The position numbers and the translations under genes are program-made. Below the pieces are notes generated by a model. It was not told where the DNA came from. It did not search any database and saw nothing but the letters and a program-made list of their open reading frames with translations. From Persicitalea jodogahamensis (GTDB lineage: Bacteria > Bacteroidota > Bacteroidia > Cytophagales > Spirosomataceae), in assembly GCF_014651615.1 (NCBI RefSeq), contig NZ_BMXF01000001.1, forward strand, positions 2,017,731 through 2,081,730: 64,000 bases of DNA. The letters are read 5' to 3'. Positions 15,841 to 24,993 of this stretch are shown in pieces. Each line of letters opens with the position of its first letter. The stretch's first letter is position 1.

Positions 15841-18381
15841 ATGCTGCCAGTTAATGAGTCAACGCCCTTGTCCTCCATTCTTATTGTTGAGGATGAATTT
15901 CTTATCGCCAATGATCTAAGGCGTATCCTGACGAAGGCCGGCTACCAGGTTGAAGGAATAGCCGGATCCGTAGCTGAAGCCAGGAAACGGGTAAACAGCC
16001 AACGACCTGACATTGTATTGCTGGACATTTTTCTGGATGGGCAGGAGACAGGGATTGATTTGGCCCATTGGCTGAAAGAACAGGCTATTCCATTCGTATT
16101 TTTATCCGCTAACCTGACAGACAGCCTCCTGGAAGCGGCCAAGGTAACCCAACCGTTTGGCTTCCTGACCAAGCCATTTCGGGAGCGAGATGTTTTGTCG
16201 ACACTGGAAATTGCCCGTTACCGACACGCCCACAGCGAAGAAGCCAAATTGCGCGAGCAGCAAAGCATTCAGATAGCGGTCAACAACGCCAGTATCCATA
16301 TACAGGAGCGGGAACAATTTTGCCTGTCGATCGCGGAGCAGATCAATCGATTTGTGCCATTCTCGTATCTCACGCTGCGGATAGGGTTACCCGACGAGTC
16401 ATCGTTCAGTGGGCTGATGCTTGAAAAAACGAATGACAATACATTTAAAAGAGTCAACATGGGGGCTTTGCTGGCCGAAGAGGCGGATGACCCATTGATT
16501 GAAAAACCGGATCATGAGGTACCGGACCGCCTGGGTGGACAGACCGGAATATTTGTAGGGGATGAGTTTGACCGGCTCTGTCAGGAATACGCAACGGCGC
16601 GCGCTTGTCGCGACAAATTTGACGTCCGGTCAGCGGTGCTTTTTCCCATCCCGTTGAAACGCAACTCGGTGACTACGATTATGCTGTCGAGTAAAGAGGT
16701 GTCCGGATTCACGGAGGGGCATTACCAGACCGTCAGCTTGGTTTGTCCCCAGATTGCGCTGACGCTCGATAATCTCTTGGCTTATGAGGAACTCGACAGG
16801 CGACGACATACGAAAGCCATCGAGCTTGCAATTGCCAATGCTTTCCGCACGGAGGGCTGTATGAGCGAAATGCTGGTTCAGGTGGCTCAGGCGATTAACG
16901 GATTGCTGCCTATTGATTTGCTGGCACTTTACAGAACCGATGAAGTGCAACATTCAGAATCTAACCTGGAAACAACCGTACACAAGGTACAGGGAAAGTT
17001 TGAATTGCTGGAACTCCAAACCCTACTCAGCACGATCAGCCAACCGGTTCATAGAGACGCCATGGCGGCACTACGGCTCTGTCTGACAAAACCCACCCTG
17101 CACGTTGGCTTTCAGTTTACGGATCAGGCAGACGAAAATGCACTGGGCGAATTGTACCGGAAGGCCCTGGGCGTGCAATCGATTATGTACGCTCCGGTTT
17201 TCCTAGGCGGGCAGCCGGTTGCCTCACTCATACTGGCCAGTAAGTCGCCCTATGCCTTCACCTATAAAGACCTCCATACGTTGCAGGACATTAACGTTCA
17301 GATGGCACTGGCGCTGAACAATGTGTTTGCCTTTGAGCGGATCAAGCGCCTGAGTGAGCGTCTGGAACAGGAGAAAACGTACCTGGCCGATGAGATCAAG
17401 ACTACCCATAATTTTGGGGAGATCATCGGCCACAGCCTGGCCATCCAGCGAGTATTTACCCATATCGAACAGGTAGCCCCTACCGATGCCACCGTGCTGA
17501 TTCTGGGCGAAACCGGCACAGGTAAAGAACTGGTAGCCCGTGCCGTGCACAATCGCTCACCCCGCAAGGGGCAGGCTTTTATCAAGATCAACTGCGCCGC
17601 CTTACCGGCGCAGTTGATCGAATCAGAACTCTTTGGCCATGAGCGGGGTAGTTTTACTGGCGCCACCGAAAAACGGATCGGTAAATTTGAGCTGGCGAAT
17701 GGGGGGACCTTGTTTCTGGATGAAATTGGCGAACTACCTCTTGAATTACAGGCGAAACTCTTGCGGGCCATTCAGGAAAAGGAGATTGAGCGTGTCGGCG
17801 GGAAAAGTACCCTCCACATCGACGTCAGGATTATAGCTGCTACCAATCGGAATTTGCAACAGGAAGTGGCCGGAGGGCGGTTTCGGACAGATCTATACTA
17901 CCGGCTCAATGTGTTTCCGATTCTTATACCGCCTCTGCGGGAACGTGCCGAGGATATTCAGAGGCTGGCGCTGCATTTCTTGAAACGTATCAGCAAAAAA
18001 CTGGGTAAGCCGCTGACCGGCATTGCCAATAACGCGATGAGCCAGCTGCTGACGTATGCCTGGCCGGGCAATATCCGGGAACTTGAGCATGTACTGGAAC
18101 GAGCCGCTATTTTGTCCCGGTCTACGACGCTGGAGTTAGCCGAACCGCTCCGTTCCCCTTTTCCTGCCGATGGCCTCCTGGAAGACGAACAACGTACCGG
18201 ACGTATACAGCCCATTGAGGACACCATGCGATCGGCTATCCTCGCGGCTCTGAATCAATCGGGGGGACGAATTCGCGGGAGGGGAGGAGCAGCCGAACTG
18301 TTGGAACTTAAACCAACGACGCTGGAAGCCCGGATTAAAAAATTGGGGATTAGCCTGCCGCCCAGATCACCCCTCACCTGA
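15841..18381 (+). CDS. Response regulator with GAF domains and sigma-54-type AAA+ and Fis domains (NtrC class)
   Basis: 846 residues. Residues 8-125 are a receiver domain ([13 protein letters not shown] acidic pair, phospho-Asp in VLLDIFLDG, conserved Lys in LTKPF). Two GAF-like regions lie at about 140-300 and 330-500. A helical linker and the AAA+ domain (about 520-750) follow, with Walker A GETGTGKE near 556-563, Walker [14 protein letters not shown], and RERAEDI. The sigma-54-contacting loop reads GSFTGA (603-608) instead of the usual GAFTGA. A Fis-type HTH ends the protein ([17 protein letters not shown]). It is convergent with a histidine kinase and is its probable partner. Signals bound by the GAF domains and target promoters are unknown. 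Confidence 0.9.
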   Translation: MLPVNESTPLSSILIVEDEFLIANDLRRILTKAGYQVEGIAGSVAEARKRVNSQRPDIVLLDIFLDGQETGIDLAHWLKEQAIPFVFLSANLTDSLLEAAKVTQPFGFLTKPFRERDVLSTLEIARYRHAHSEEAKLREQQSIQIAVNNASIHIQEREQFCLSIAEQINRFVPFSYLTLRIGLPDESSFSGLMLEKTNDNTFKRVNMGALLAEEADDPLIEKPDHEVPDRLGGQTGIFVGDEFDRLCQEYATARACRDKFDVRSAVLFPIPLKRNSVTTIMLSSKEVSGFTEGHYQTVSLVCPQIALTLDNLLAYEELDRRRHTKAIELAIANAFRTEGCMSEMLVQVAQAINGLLPIDLLALYRTDEVQHSESNLETTVHKVQGKFELLELQTLLSTISQPVHRDAMAALRLCLTKPTLHVGFQFTDQADENALGELYRKALGVQSIMYAPVFLGGQPVASLILASKSPYAFTYKDLHTLQDINVQMALALNNVFAFERIKRLSERLEQEKTYLADEIKTTHNFGEIIGHSLAIQRVFTHIEQVAPTDATVLILGETGTGKELVARAVHNRSPRKGQAFIKINCAALPAQLIESELFGHERGSFTGATEKRIGKFELANGGTLFLDEIGELPLELQAKLLRAIQEKEIERVGGKSTLHIDVRIIAATNRNLQQEVAGGRFRTDLYYRLNVFPILIPPLRERAEDIQRLALHFLKRISKKLGKPLTGIANNAMSQLLTYAWPGNIRELEHVLERAAILSRSTTLELAEPLRSPFPADGLLEDEQRTGRIQPIEDTMRSAILAALNQSGGRIRGRGGAAELLELKPTTLEARIKKLGISLPPRSPLT

Positions 18382-18465
18382 AATATTTGTCACTCTGGGT
18401 GCCAGCTATACCTAACCGGCTCTACTGGTTGCTGTTTTCTGGGATTCGGGATACGTCTGCTAAGG

Positions 18466-20775
18466 CTATTCTATTTTTTTGGTAGGGCTAAAATCCAGGC
18501 GTATACCTACACCCGAACCCCGTTCAATGTGCAGTTTCCCTCCGATCTGACGGCTCAGTCCCTGGATCATTGTCAGCCCCAGCGTACTTGTTTTATTCGG
18601 ATCGAATCCGGCTGGCAGGCCAACACCATTGTCCTGAATAAGTAGCTGGCAGTTCTGGGCATCATCTACCATGAGGTTGATATGAACGACCCCTGGATTT
18701 TCTGCGCTATACAGCGGTTGGGGAAAGGCATATTTCAGTGCATTGGTAAAAGCCTCATTGATGATCAATCCAAGGGGAGTCGCCAGGTTGACATCGATCT
18801 GGAGGGGGGCCACATTCAGGACCGTCCGAATGGACAGCTGGCAATTAAACGATTCCAACAGGTAGTTCACCACTTCGTTGATGTATTCGGCCATATCGAC
18901 CGTAGACAGTTGCTCGGACTGATAGAGCTTCTGGTGGATCAGAGCCATGGCCTGTACGCGGTTCTGGCTTTCCCGGATCGCCGCCAGCGCAGTAGCATCG
19001 TGAAGGTAGTCCGCCTGGGCATTGAGCAGACTGGTGATAATCTGCAGATTGTTTTTTACCCGGTGATGAATTTCTTTCAGCATCCACTCCTTCTCCGTCA
19101 GTACCTGCTGAAGCGATTCATTTTTTTGGTTGATTTCAAGCTGCTTTACTTCCAGCAATTGGTTGCTGCGTTGTTTGAGCCGATAGCGGTTGTAGCTCAC
19201 CCCCAAAAGTACCACTAGCAAAACCGCCCCCATCAGCATGGCATTGCGGGTGGTTTCGGCCCGCTCAAGCGCGGATTGCTGAAGTTCACTTTGTTTGGTC
19301 AACAATACGATATTCTGCTCCTTGGCCCGGATATCGTACTGAAACTGCAACTGGGTCAGCTGCTTACTTCTGGACTCGTTAAAGAGGGAATCGTTAAAAG
19401 TCTTGTAGAGATCAAAATGATTGATGGCCGATAAATAATTCCCCTGGGCCGAATCAACCTTGAACAGCATAAAATGAATATCCCTTAAGGTAGACAAGGC
19501 TTTTTTTTCGGGCAGAATAGTCAGGGCTTTCTTTAAGTAAAAACCTGCTTCCTTATATCGTTTCTGTTTGACATAAAACGAACCCAAATCCTGCCGGATT
19601 TGTAAGGATCCTTCAAAATCGAGTTTGTTTTTTTCGTACCAATACAGCGCTTCCTTATAGTAACGCTCCGCCAGTCGGTCGTTTTTCAGGGCAGCGTAGC
19701 AGTGAGCCAGATTCTGTGCCACGCACCCTTTTTGAATGATCGTATTCGTCGGAATTTCCTTGACCAGATTTTGAAAAAAACGGAGTGCTTCCTCTGGCTT
19801 TTGTTGGGCAATCAGGTCCTTGGCAAGAATTCCGGCGGCATTGTAAAGGGCAAAATTAGGCAGCCCTTCCTGGCGCCATGCCGCGAGGGATTTTCCGTAC
19901 CATTCAATCGCTTTCGGGTGGTTGCCGGCCACCTCGTAAATTTGCGCGAGATCACCGTAAAATGCGGCGGCGGAGGCGGTGTCATGGGTCCTGTTCATAC
20001 TTTCTATGCACAATAGCCCATACCTTAGCGCCTCATTCAAATCCCCTTTTAGCCGACCAATCGTAGAAAGCAGATCGTAGGTATAATGAAGATTGGGGTA
20101 GTGGATCGCCTTAAAGCGATGCAGGACATTCAATAGCTCAGCCTCAGCCAGTAGTATCTGTCCTTCGTACAAGTGGGTGATGGCAATCTCCTTCAAGGTG
20201 TTAATCTCCTCTACGGGTTTGTCCAGCGACTGGTAGATCGAGGCTACCTGACGAAAGTTGGTCAGTACGGTTGTAGAGTCGGGGGCAAAATTTCGCAGCC
20301 AGATACCCAATCGGAATCGGGCAATGGCTTCCCCTTCCTTGTCTCCCGCCTGCTGGCAATTGGAAATCAGGTCGGCAAAACGGGACTGACCGGTAGCTGT
20401 GTCGCCCCCTTCCAGATCCGCGACGAGAAGCAACGTTTCCGCTTCGTGCTGGCGAGTGACTAATCGCAGCGAACCACTCAATTTTTCAGCCTGACGAAGG
20501 TACATCCGGCTACTGTCGAGATCTACCCTGGCTTCGCCGGGTTTATAGAGATGAAACTTGCCTAATTCAAGTAAAATGGAGATCTTTTTTGGATCAGATC
20601 GGCTGGTTTTCAACGCTGCGAGCAAATTGTTCACCTGCTGCCGACTAATATTTTGTGAGTAGGCATGCGGGGAACACATCCCCAAAATGAAGAGACTAAC
20701 TGTTAGCCGATAGCCGGAAAAGGCCAGTCGTCCGATGAAGCGTTGACAAAGAAAATCGCACGTATCTGACAGCAT
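18466..20775 (-). CDS. Sensor histidine kinase with TPR repeats (HisKA_2 type)
   Basis: 769 residues from the ATG at 20775. A signal-like hydrophobic N-terminus (to about 40) is followed by tetratricopeptide-like helical repeats (about 45-470), a membrane helix (about 515-535), a coiled coil, and a HisKA_2 dimerisation domain with phospho-His in LKEIHHRVKNNLQIITSLL. The ATPase domain carries the N-box NEAFTNALKYAF, DNGVGLP and TLGLTMIQGLSRQ. Such TPR-kinases are common in Bacteroidota. Its stop is 84 bp from that of the convergent NtrC-class regulator, which suggests one two-component system. The start upstream at 20823 would be a TTG and is less likely. Confidence 0.87.
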   Translation of the reverse strand: MLSDTCDFLCQRFIGRLAFSGYRLTVSLFILGMCSPHAYSQNISRQQVNNLLAALKTSRSDPKKISILLELGKFHLYKPGEARVDLDSSRMYLRQAEKLSGSLRLVTRQHEAETLLLVADLEGGDTATGQSRFADLISNCQQAGDKEGEAIARFRLGIWLRNFAPDSTTVLTNFRQVASIYQSLDKPVEEINTLKEIAITHLYEGQILLAEAELLNVLHRFKAIHYPNLHYTYDLLSTIGRLKGDLNEALRYGLLCIESMNRTHDTASAAAFYGDLAQIYEVAGNHPKAIEWYGKSLAAWRQEGLPNFALYNAAGILAKDLIAQQKPEEALRFFQNLVKEIPTNTIIQKGCVAQNLAHCYAALKNDRLAERYYKEALYWYEKNKLDFEGSLQIRQDLGSFYVKQKRYKEAGFYLKKALTILPEKKALSTLRDIHFMLFKVDSAQGNYLSAINHFDLYKTFNDSLFNESRSKQLTQLQFQYDIRAKEQNIVLLTKQSELQQSALERAETTRNAMLMGAVLLVVLLGVSYNRYRLKQRSNQLLEVKQLEINQKNESLQQVLTEKEWMLKEIHHRVKNNLQIITSLLNAQADYLHDATALAAIRESQNRVQAMALIHQKLYQSEQLSTVDMAEYINEVVNYLLESFNCQLSIRTVLNVAPLQIDVNLATPLGLIINEAFTNALKYAFPQPLYSAENPGVVHINLMVDDAQNCQLLIQDNGVGLPAGFDPNKTSTLGLTMIQGLSRQIGGKLHIERGSGVGIRLDFSPTKKIE

Positions 20776-20885
20776 AGGCACTTTTTGGCGTAAGCATGAG
20801 TATTTCGGTAAGCAGAGCACCAACTACCTTACAAATATACTCCAATAAGCTCCCCAGGTGTGGTTTCTGAATAGACTTTAAGTAC

Positions 20886-21455
20886 CTACGATTTATAGAG
20901 CCAGCGAGCCACCAGCCGGACGTAGTGCGGCATAATGGCAAACGTCATCAGGCCAACAATGATCAGGCTGGTGATGAATGCCTTGATCAGTGGAACGCCA
21001 AGAAAAGGGAGGTACTTTATAAGCGGTGCGAGAAAGGGCGGAATCAGAAACGCCAGGGGAAAAATAGCCGACAACGTAATCAAAAACTGCTTGTAACGAG
21101 GAGCTGCCGGTGGGTTTTGGGGCGGCGTGAACCAGAATTCCAGGCCTGTTTTGATGTCAACTGTCTCGTCGTCATTCAGGATGGGACGTACTTTTTCGAT
21201 CAATCGCTTCCGGGTGCCGGATTCCAGCCAGAGCCGCAGATTAGTTTCCGAATCAAAATGCAGCACTATCGTGTATTCATCGCTCATCCCGTGCGGACGA
21301 ATAATATTAACCCCCCGGTGGCCCGATGCGGCCTGCGCCAGGGGTACTATTTCCCGCAGCCAGTTTTCGTAGGCCTTGACTTGCTGCTTATAGGGCCGCT
21401 GGATGATGATGGTAGTGACGGCACTTTCAGCGTTGATTGAAATGCTGGAATCCAT
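20886..21455 (-). CDS. Antibiotic biosynthesis monooxygenase (ABM) domain membrane protein
   Basis: 189 residues. The N-terminal half (about 10-100) is an ABM/dimeric alpha-beta-barrel domain: VTTIIIQRPYKQQVKAYENW, GHRGVNIIRP and YTIVLHFDSETNLRLWLES. Three hydrophobic helices follow (about 120-185). This ABM-plus-membrane-tail architecture is widespread and poorly characterised; ABM domains often act on quinones or aromatics without cofactors. It is the last gene of a leftward cluster with a ring-cleaving dioxygenase and Dps, which fits an electrophile/oxidative-stress role. It lies 10 bp downstream of the DUF5996 gene. Confidence 0.82.
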   Translation of the reverse strand: MDSSISINAESAVTTIIIQRPYKQQVKAYENWLREIVPLAQAASGHRGVNIIRPHGMSDEYTIVLHFDSETNLRLWLESGTRKRLIEKVRPILNDDETVDIKTGLEFWFTPPQNPPAAPRYKQFLITLSAIFPLAFLIPPFLAPLIKYLPFLGVPLIKAFITSLIIVGLMTFAIMPHYVRLVARWLYKS

Positions 21456-21465
21456 GCTAACGTAT

Positions 21466-22410
21466 TTACTGGTATTCGTAGCTACTCAGGTCACAGTCCA
21501 ATTCGTCCCGGTTCCAGTGGGCGGTCGACACGGCGGCATCGTAGGTAGTTTGCAGAAACGCGAGTAGTGCCTGCTCCGGCTCGGCCGATTGACGCACTAC
21601 CTCATAAGGCAGAATAAATTCTCCCATCTCCGGATGAAAGTAGGCACCGGCCGGCTCGACCGGCTGCTGCCCAAAATCCGCTGGGGTAGGATAGCAATAC
21701 GAATAAAAAGCAGCCTCCGGAAACTGGGCATTGCCGGGCCAGAAACCCGCCGAACTAACCTCATGCGAGTAGGCTTCCTGCATGACCCGCGCCGACAGGT
21801 TGGGTGCTCCACCCGGATGGAGCGGTGCGCGACGACCCGAAAAACGGGTGACCGCCAGATCGAAACTACCCCAGAAAAAATGCACGGGGCTGCATTTACC
21901 GGTGTAGCCCGCCCGAAACCTGACAAAAACGGAGTACATCCTGACGATGGCCTGCCAGAACCGACCGACCATTTCGGCATCGTACGATTGGTGTACCTGA
22001 TCGTCGGCAAAAGGGATGACATCAGGTAGCTCGTTGGGGGTACCTTGTATCGTAATATCTATTCCCAGCTGCCGGAATGTATCAAGTACTTCTGTGTAAA
22101 AACTGGCAACGGACCGCGGGTACAGGCCGATGTTGACCCGCTTGTCAGTGCTGGTTTTGATGGTCAATTGGTGAATCAGAAAGTCGAAATCAATCTGGAA
22201 CAGGCCCCGGTCATAGGGAACGCTGCCGGTCGTCAGGCCCGTCGGCGTCACATACAGGGATACGTGCCAGGAATGGTTGATCCAGGGGGTTTGCCGGAGC
22301 CGGATTTTACCGACAATCTGAGTCCAGAGGTGCAGCGTTTCCAGGGTTTGGCTCCACTCAGCGTAGGGCAACGCGGGCCAGCGTTCTGATATAGGCTCGT
22401 TTGTAGTCAT
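21466..22410 (-). CDS. DUF5996 family protein
   Basis: 314 residues, soluble, no signal peptide. It begins WPALPYAEWSQTLETLHLWTQIVGKIR and continues with the conserved NHSWHVSLYVTPTG and HFFWGSFDLAVTRFSGR stretches and a C-terminal GEFILPYEVVR...FLQTTYDAA region characteristic of DUF5996. Biochemical function is unknown. It is rich in Trp and His in conserved blocks, which suggests a ligand- or metal-binding pocket (inference). It sits in the leftward stress-type cluster, 10 bp before the ABM gene. Confidence 0.82.
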   Translation of the reverse strand: MTTNEPISERWPALPYAEWSQTLETLHLWTQIVGKIRLRQTPWINHSWHVSLYVTPTGLTTGSVPYDRGLFQIDFDFLIHQLTIKTSTDKRVNIGLYPRSVASFYTEVLDTFRQLGIDITIQGTPNELPDVIPFADDQVHQSYDAEMVGRFWQAIVRMYSVFVRFRAGYTGKCSPVHFFWGSFDLAVTRFSGRRAPLHPGGAPNLSARVMQEAYSHEVSSAGFWPGNAQFPEAAFYSYCYPTPADFGQQPVEPAGAYFHPEMGEFILPYEVVRQSAEPEQALLAFLQTTYDAAVSTAHWNRDELDCDLSSYEYQ

Positions 22411-22494
22411 AGGGTACCTGGTCAGGACAGTCGGGCGGGTTAATGATTGATGGGTACTTCTATTAGCACAATGTAATGATAATCAACAGAAAGT

Positions 22495-22968
22495 TTACTT
22501 CAAATGCGCGCGCAGCATCCAGGCGGTTTTTTCGTGGGTTTGCATCAGGCCCGTCACGTAATCGCTTGTGCCAGCATCGTGGTGGGCTTCCTGAAATTCA
22601 CCAATGGTACCCCGGATAAACTCAATAATACTTTCATGGTCGCTGAGTAGTTTGGCGATCAGACTCCTGCTGTCGTTTCCGCTGCCGTCCTGCTCAGTCA
22701 GGTGGGTGAGTTGCAGGAAATTTTTCAGGGTAGCGGGGGCATAGTGATCCAATTGCCGGATGCGTTCGGCGACACCGTCGACGATCTCGGCCGATTGCTT
22801 ATACAGCTCTTCAAAATAGAGGTGAACGGAATGAAAATCCATGCCTTCCAGATTCCAGTGGGCGTTGAGCGTTTTGGTATATAGCACAAATTCATCGGCC
22901 AGTAGCTTGGCCAGTTCATGCGCCACAATTTCGCGGTTTTCGGCGGATATGCCCAGGGTAGTTTTCAT
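22495..22968 (-). CDS. dps: Dps-family DNA-binding ferritin
   Basis: 157 residues, the usual Dps length. The intersubunit ferroxidase ligands are all present with the family spacing: His37 and His49 on one helix (NAHWNLEGMDFHSVHLYFEELY), Asp64 and Glu68 on the partner (VDGVAERI). Dps forms a dodecamer that oxidises Fe(II) with H2O2 and protects DNA in starvation and oxidative stress. Within this leftward cluster it points to an oxidative-stress function for the neighbours. The start ATG is supported by homology at the N-terminus. Confidence 0.92.
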   Translation of the reverse strand: MKTTLGISAENREIVAHELAKLLADEFVLYTKTLNAHWNLEGMDFHSVHLYFEELYKQSAEIVDGVAERIRQLDHYAPATLKNFLQLTHLTEQDGSGNDSRSLIAKLLSDHESIIEFIRGTIGEFQEAHHDAGTSDYVTGLMQTHEKTAWMLRAHLK

Positions 22969-22994
22969 GAGGATAGAGAGAAAAGTTAGTTGTA

Positions 22995-23615
22995 CTAAGT
23001 TTTGAAAATGAGGGTGTTGGCTATGTCAATTTCATCCTGACTGATGGTATGCCCCCGGTTTGGATATATTTTTTCCGTAACGGATGCCCCCATGCTTTTC
23101 AGCAAAGTTGTCGAAGCCTGTACCCGTTCGACGGGCACGTGGAGATCGGGATTTCCGGTACCAATGAAAACAGGCGTACCAGCAAAATACCCATGGTACT
23201 TTTTCGTGTCGAGTTGATCGCCGATTAAGCCACCCGTAAAAGCCACAATACCTCCGTAGCGATCCGCGTTTTGGGCCGCAAACTCCAGCGTCAGGCAGGC
23301 TCCCTGCGAGAAACCCAGCAGATAAATACTTTTTCGGCTGAGACCTTGCGCTTCCAGTTTTTGCAGCAGGTCGCCAAGCATCGTCAGGGCAGAGGATAAG
23401 GCCGGTTCGTTCTGGGCCTGTGGTGCCAGAAACGAGTATGGGTACCAACTGTGGCCAGTGGCTTGTGGCGCCAGGAGGGCAAAGTCATCCACATCGAGCT
23501 GCTGCGCCAGCGACAGAATGTCCTGAGCACTGCCACCCCGCCCATGAAGCATCAGTAATACTTTTGTTGCCGTTGTGAGCGGTTGCCCTCCCGACACAAT
23601 ACGATCTGGATGCAT
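22995..23615 (-). CDS. Phospholipase/carboxylesterase-family alpha/beta hydrolase (MhqD-like)
   Basis: 206 residues. LMLHGRGGSAQDIL gives the oxyanion-hole region, GFSQGACLTLEFA carries the nucleophile Ser in the G-x-S-x-G elbow, IGTGNPDLHVPVERV the catalytic Asp, and NRGHTIS the catalytic His. The family includes the quinone-responsive hydrolase MhqD and small carboxylesterases such as YpfH. The nearby MhqO-like ring-cleaving dioxygenase strengthens the comparison with mhq gene sets. The true substrate is unknown. A GNAT gene lies 41 bp upstream. Confidence 0.87.
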   Translation of the reverse strand: MHPDRIVSGGQPLTTATKVLLMLHGRGGSAQDILSLAQQLDVDDFALLAPQATGHSWYPYSFLAPQAQNEPALSSALTMLGDLLQKLEAQGLSRKSIYLLGFSQGACLTLEFAAQNADRYGGIVAFTGGLIGDQLDTKKYHGYFAGTPVFIGTGNPDLHVPVERVQASTTLLKSMGASVTEKIYPNRGHTISQDEIDIANTLIFKT

Positions 23616-23656
23616 GGTTGAAAATGAGTTCGAGAGTTGAAAAAGAAGAGAGCTTT

Positions 23657-23956
23657 TTAATTAGCTGATTCTGTCCATACATCGGCATACTGCTCAGGAT
23701 GGTGGCGAAACTGGGCATGAACGTACGCGCACAGGGGTATCACTTGAAGATGTTGTGCGCGGGCGTAATCGACTACAGCTTTCAGTAACTGTTTCGCGTA
23801 CCCCTTGCCCTCTTCCTCCGGTACTACCTCCGTGTGGTAGACGGTCAGTTTACCGTCATCGACACGGACAACCATTTCACCCAGTTCTGTCTTATCCTCG
23901 TACAGTTTGAACGCTCCTTTGCCATTCTGGTCCAGCTTTGTTTCAACGTTCGTCAT
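23657..23956 (-). CDS. Small GNAT-type N-acetyltransferase (YidJ/Gcn5-related, CG type)
   Basis: 99 residues. The compact fold has ELGEMVVRVDDGKLTVYHTEVVPEEEGKGYAKQLLKAVVDYA, where EEGKGYAKQLL is the acetyl-CoA pyrophosphate-binding Q/R-x-x-G-x-G/A-type loop. The C-terminal CAYVHAQFRHHPEQYADV is the family tail of the uncharacterised YidJ-like group. Substrate unknown. It lies 11 bp downstream of the dioxygenase stop in the same direction, so it is co-transcribed. Confidence 0.85.
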   Translation of the reverse strand: MTNVETKLDQNGKGAFKLYEDKTELGEMVVRVDDGKLTVYHTEVVPEEEGKGYAKQLLKAVVDYARAQHLQVIPLCAYVHAQFRHHPEQYADVWTESAN

Positions 23957-23967
23957 ATTCCATGCAG

Positions 23968-24909
23968 TTATATGGTTTTCAGTACCGGGAGCGCCTTTTC
24001 TATGCGGCTTCGCGAGGCTTCATACTGTTTAGGCAGTTTGAGATGGCTCCCAAGTTCGGCCAGCGGCTCATCCACCGTAAATCCTGGGTTGTCGGTTGCA
24101 ATCTCAAAGAGTACGCCCCCGGGTTCACGAAAATACACTGAAAAGAAATAGTCGCGGTCGATCTTAGGAGTAATCTGTAATCCGCCGGAAAGAATCTTTT
24201 CCCGAAACTCCATCTGAACGCTCTCGTTGGTTACCCGGAAAGCAACGTGGTGATTTGTGCCACCGGCATTGCGTCCCGCCTGCCCGTCCGGTACTTCCAG
24301 CAGGTCGACAATCGCGGCTTCGGCCACGCTATCCGTCTGAAACCGGTAGCGATTCCCTTCCTGCCCCAGCAGCCGGTAGCCAAAAATGTCGGTGAGTACT
24401 TTCGCCGTGGCGTCTATTTTCTGTAATGTCAGGGTGACGCTGTGAAACCCCCGGGTAGCCATGTCCTGCTTCACCTCTCCGGTTTCCCAGGCGGGACGGC
24501 CGTCGGGTTGCCTGGGTACCATCAGGGCAAATTCCAGACCGTCAGGATCCTTGAAGGGTAGGTAGTTTTCTCCGAATCGGGCCGCCTGTTCGCCCATTGT
24601 TACACCTGCCTCCCGGAATCGCTCCACCCAGCTGCCCAGACTATCCGCCGGAACCGAATACCCGATCTCGGTAGCCATACCGGTACCGTTGTGTCCCTGG
24701 CCAATGCCTTCCCAGGGAAAAAAGGTCAGGATTGTACCGGGGGTACCTTCTTCGTTCCCATAATAAAAATGGTAGGTGGTTGGATCATCGAAATTGACCG
24801 TCTTTTTGACCATGCGCAGCCCCAGCACCCGGGTATAGAAATCAACGTTACGCTGCGCGTTGTTGGCAATGGCCGTGATGTGGTGGAGGCCTAAAATTGA
24901 TTGGTTCAT
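23968..24909 (-). CDS. Ring-cleaving dioxygenase, VOC superfamily (MhqO-like)
   Basis: 313 residues from the ATG at 24909, starting MNQSILGLHHITAIANN. Two vicinal-oxygen-chelate (glyoxalase-like) modules lie at about 5-150 and 155-280. Metal ligands are visible as His9/10 in GLHHITA, His in GFHSVTLTL and NHHVAFRV, and Glu in GGVLFEIATDNPGF. Members such as MhqO/LinE-like proteins cleave hydroquinones and are induced by quinones. It lies between a chloroperoxidase-type hydrolase and a GNAT gene. The upstream in-frame codon at 24957 lies in a hairpin and is an unlikely start. Confidence 0.88.
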   Translation of the reverse strand: MNQSILGLHHITAIANNAQRNVDFYTRVLGLRMVKKTVNFDDPTTYHFYYGNEEGTPGTILTFFPWEGIGQGHNGTGMATEIGYSVPADSLGSWVERFREAGVTMGEQAARFGENYLPFKDPDGLEFALMVPRQPDGRPAWETGEVKQDMATRGFHSVTLTLQKIDATAKVLTDIFGYRLLGQEGNRYRFQTDSVAEAAIVDLLEVPDGQAGRNAGGTNHHVAFRVTNESVQMEFREKILSGGLQITPKIDRDYFFSVYFREPGGVLFEIATDNPGFTVDEPLAELGSHLKLPKQYEASRSRIEKALPVLKTI

Positions 24910-24956
24910 AGGGAATATGATTTCGGGCGTATACGTACCGCAAGCGCAGGTATGCA

Positions 24957-24992
24957 CACAACCCCTCTGCCTTTGGAACGAGAGGTGTTGTG
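24957..24992 (-). terminator. Intercistronic hairpin after the chloroperoxidase-type hydrolase gene
   Basis: CACAACCCCTCT (24957-24968) pairs with AGAGGTGTTGTG (24981-24992) with one mismatch and a 12-nt loop. It begins immediately after the TAA of the upstream minus-strand gene (24994). Without a T-tract it is more likely a partial terminator or an mRNA-stability element than a strong intrinsic terminator. Confidence 0.45.
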
Positions 24993-24993
24993 A

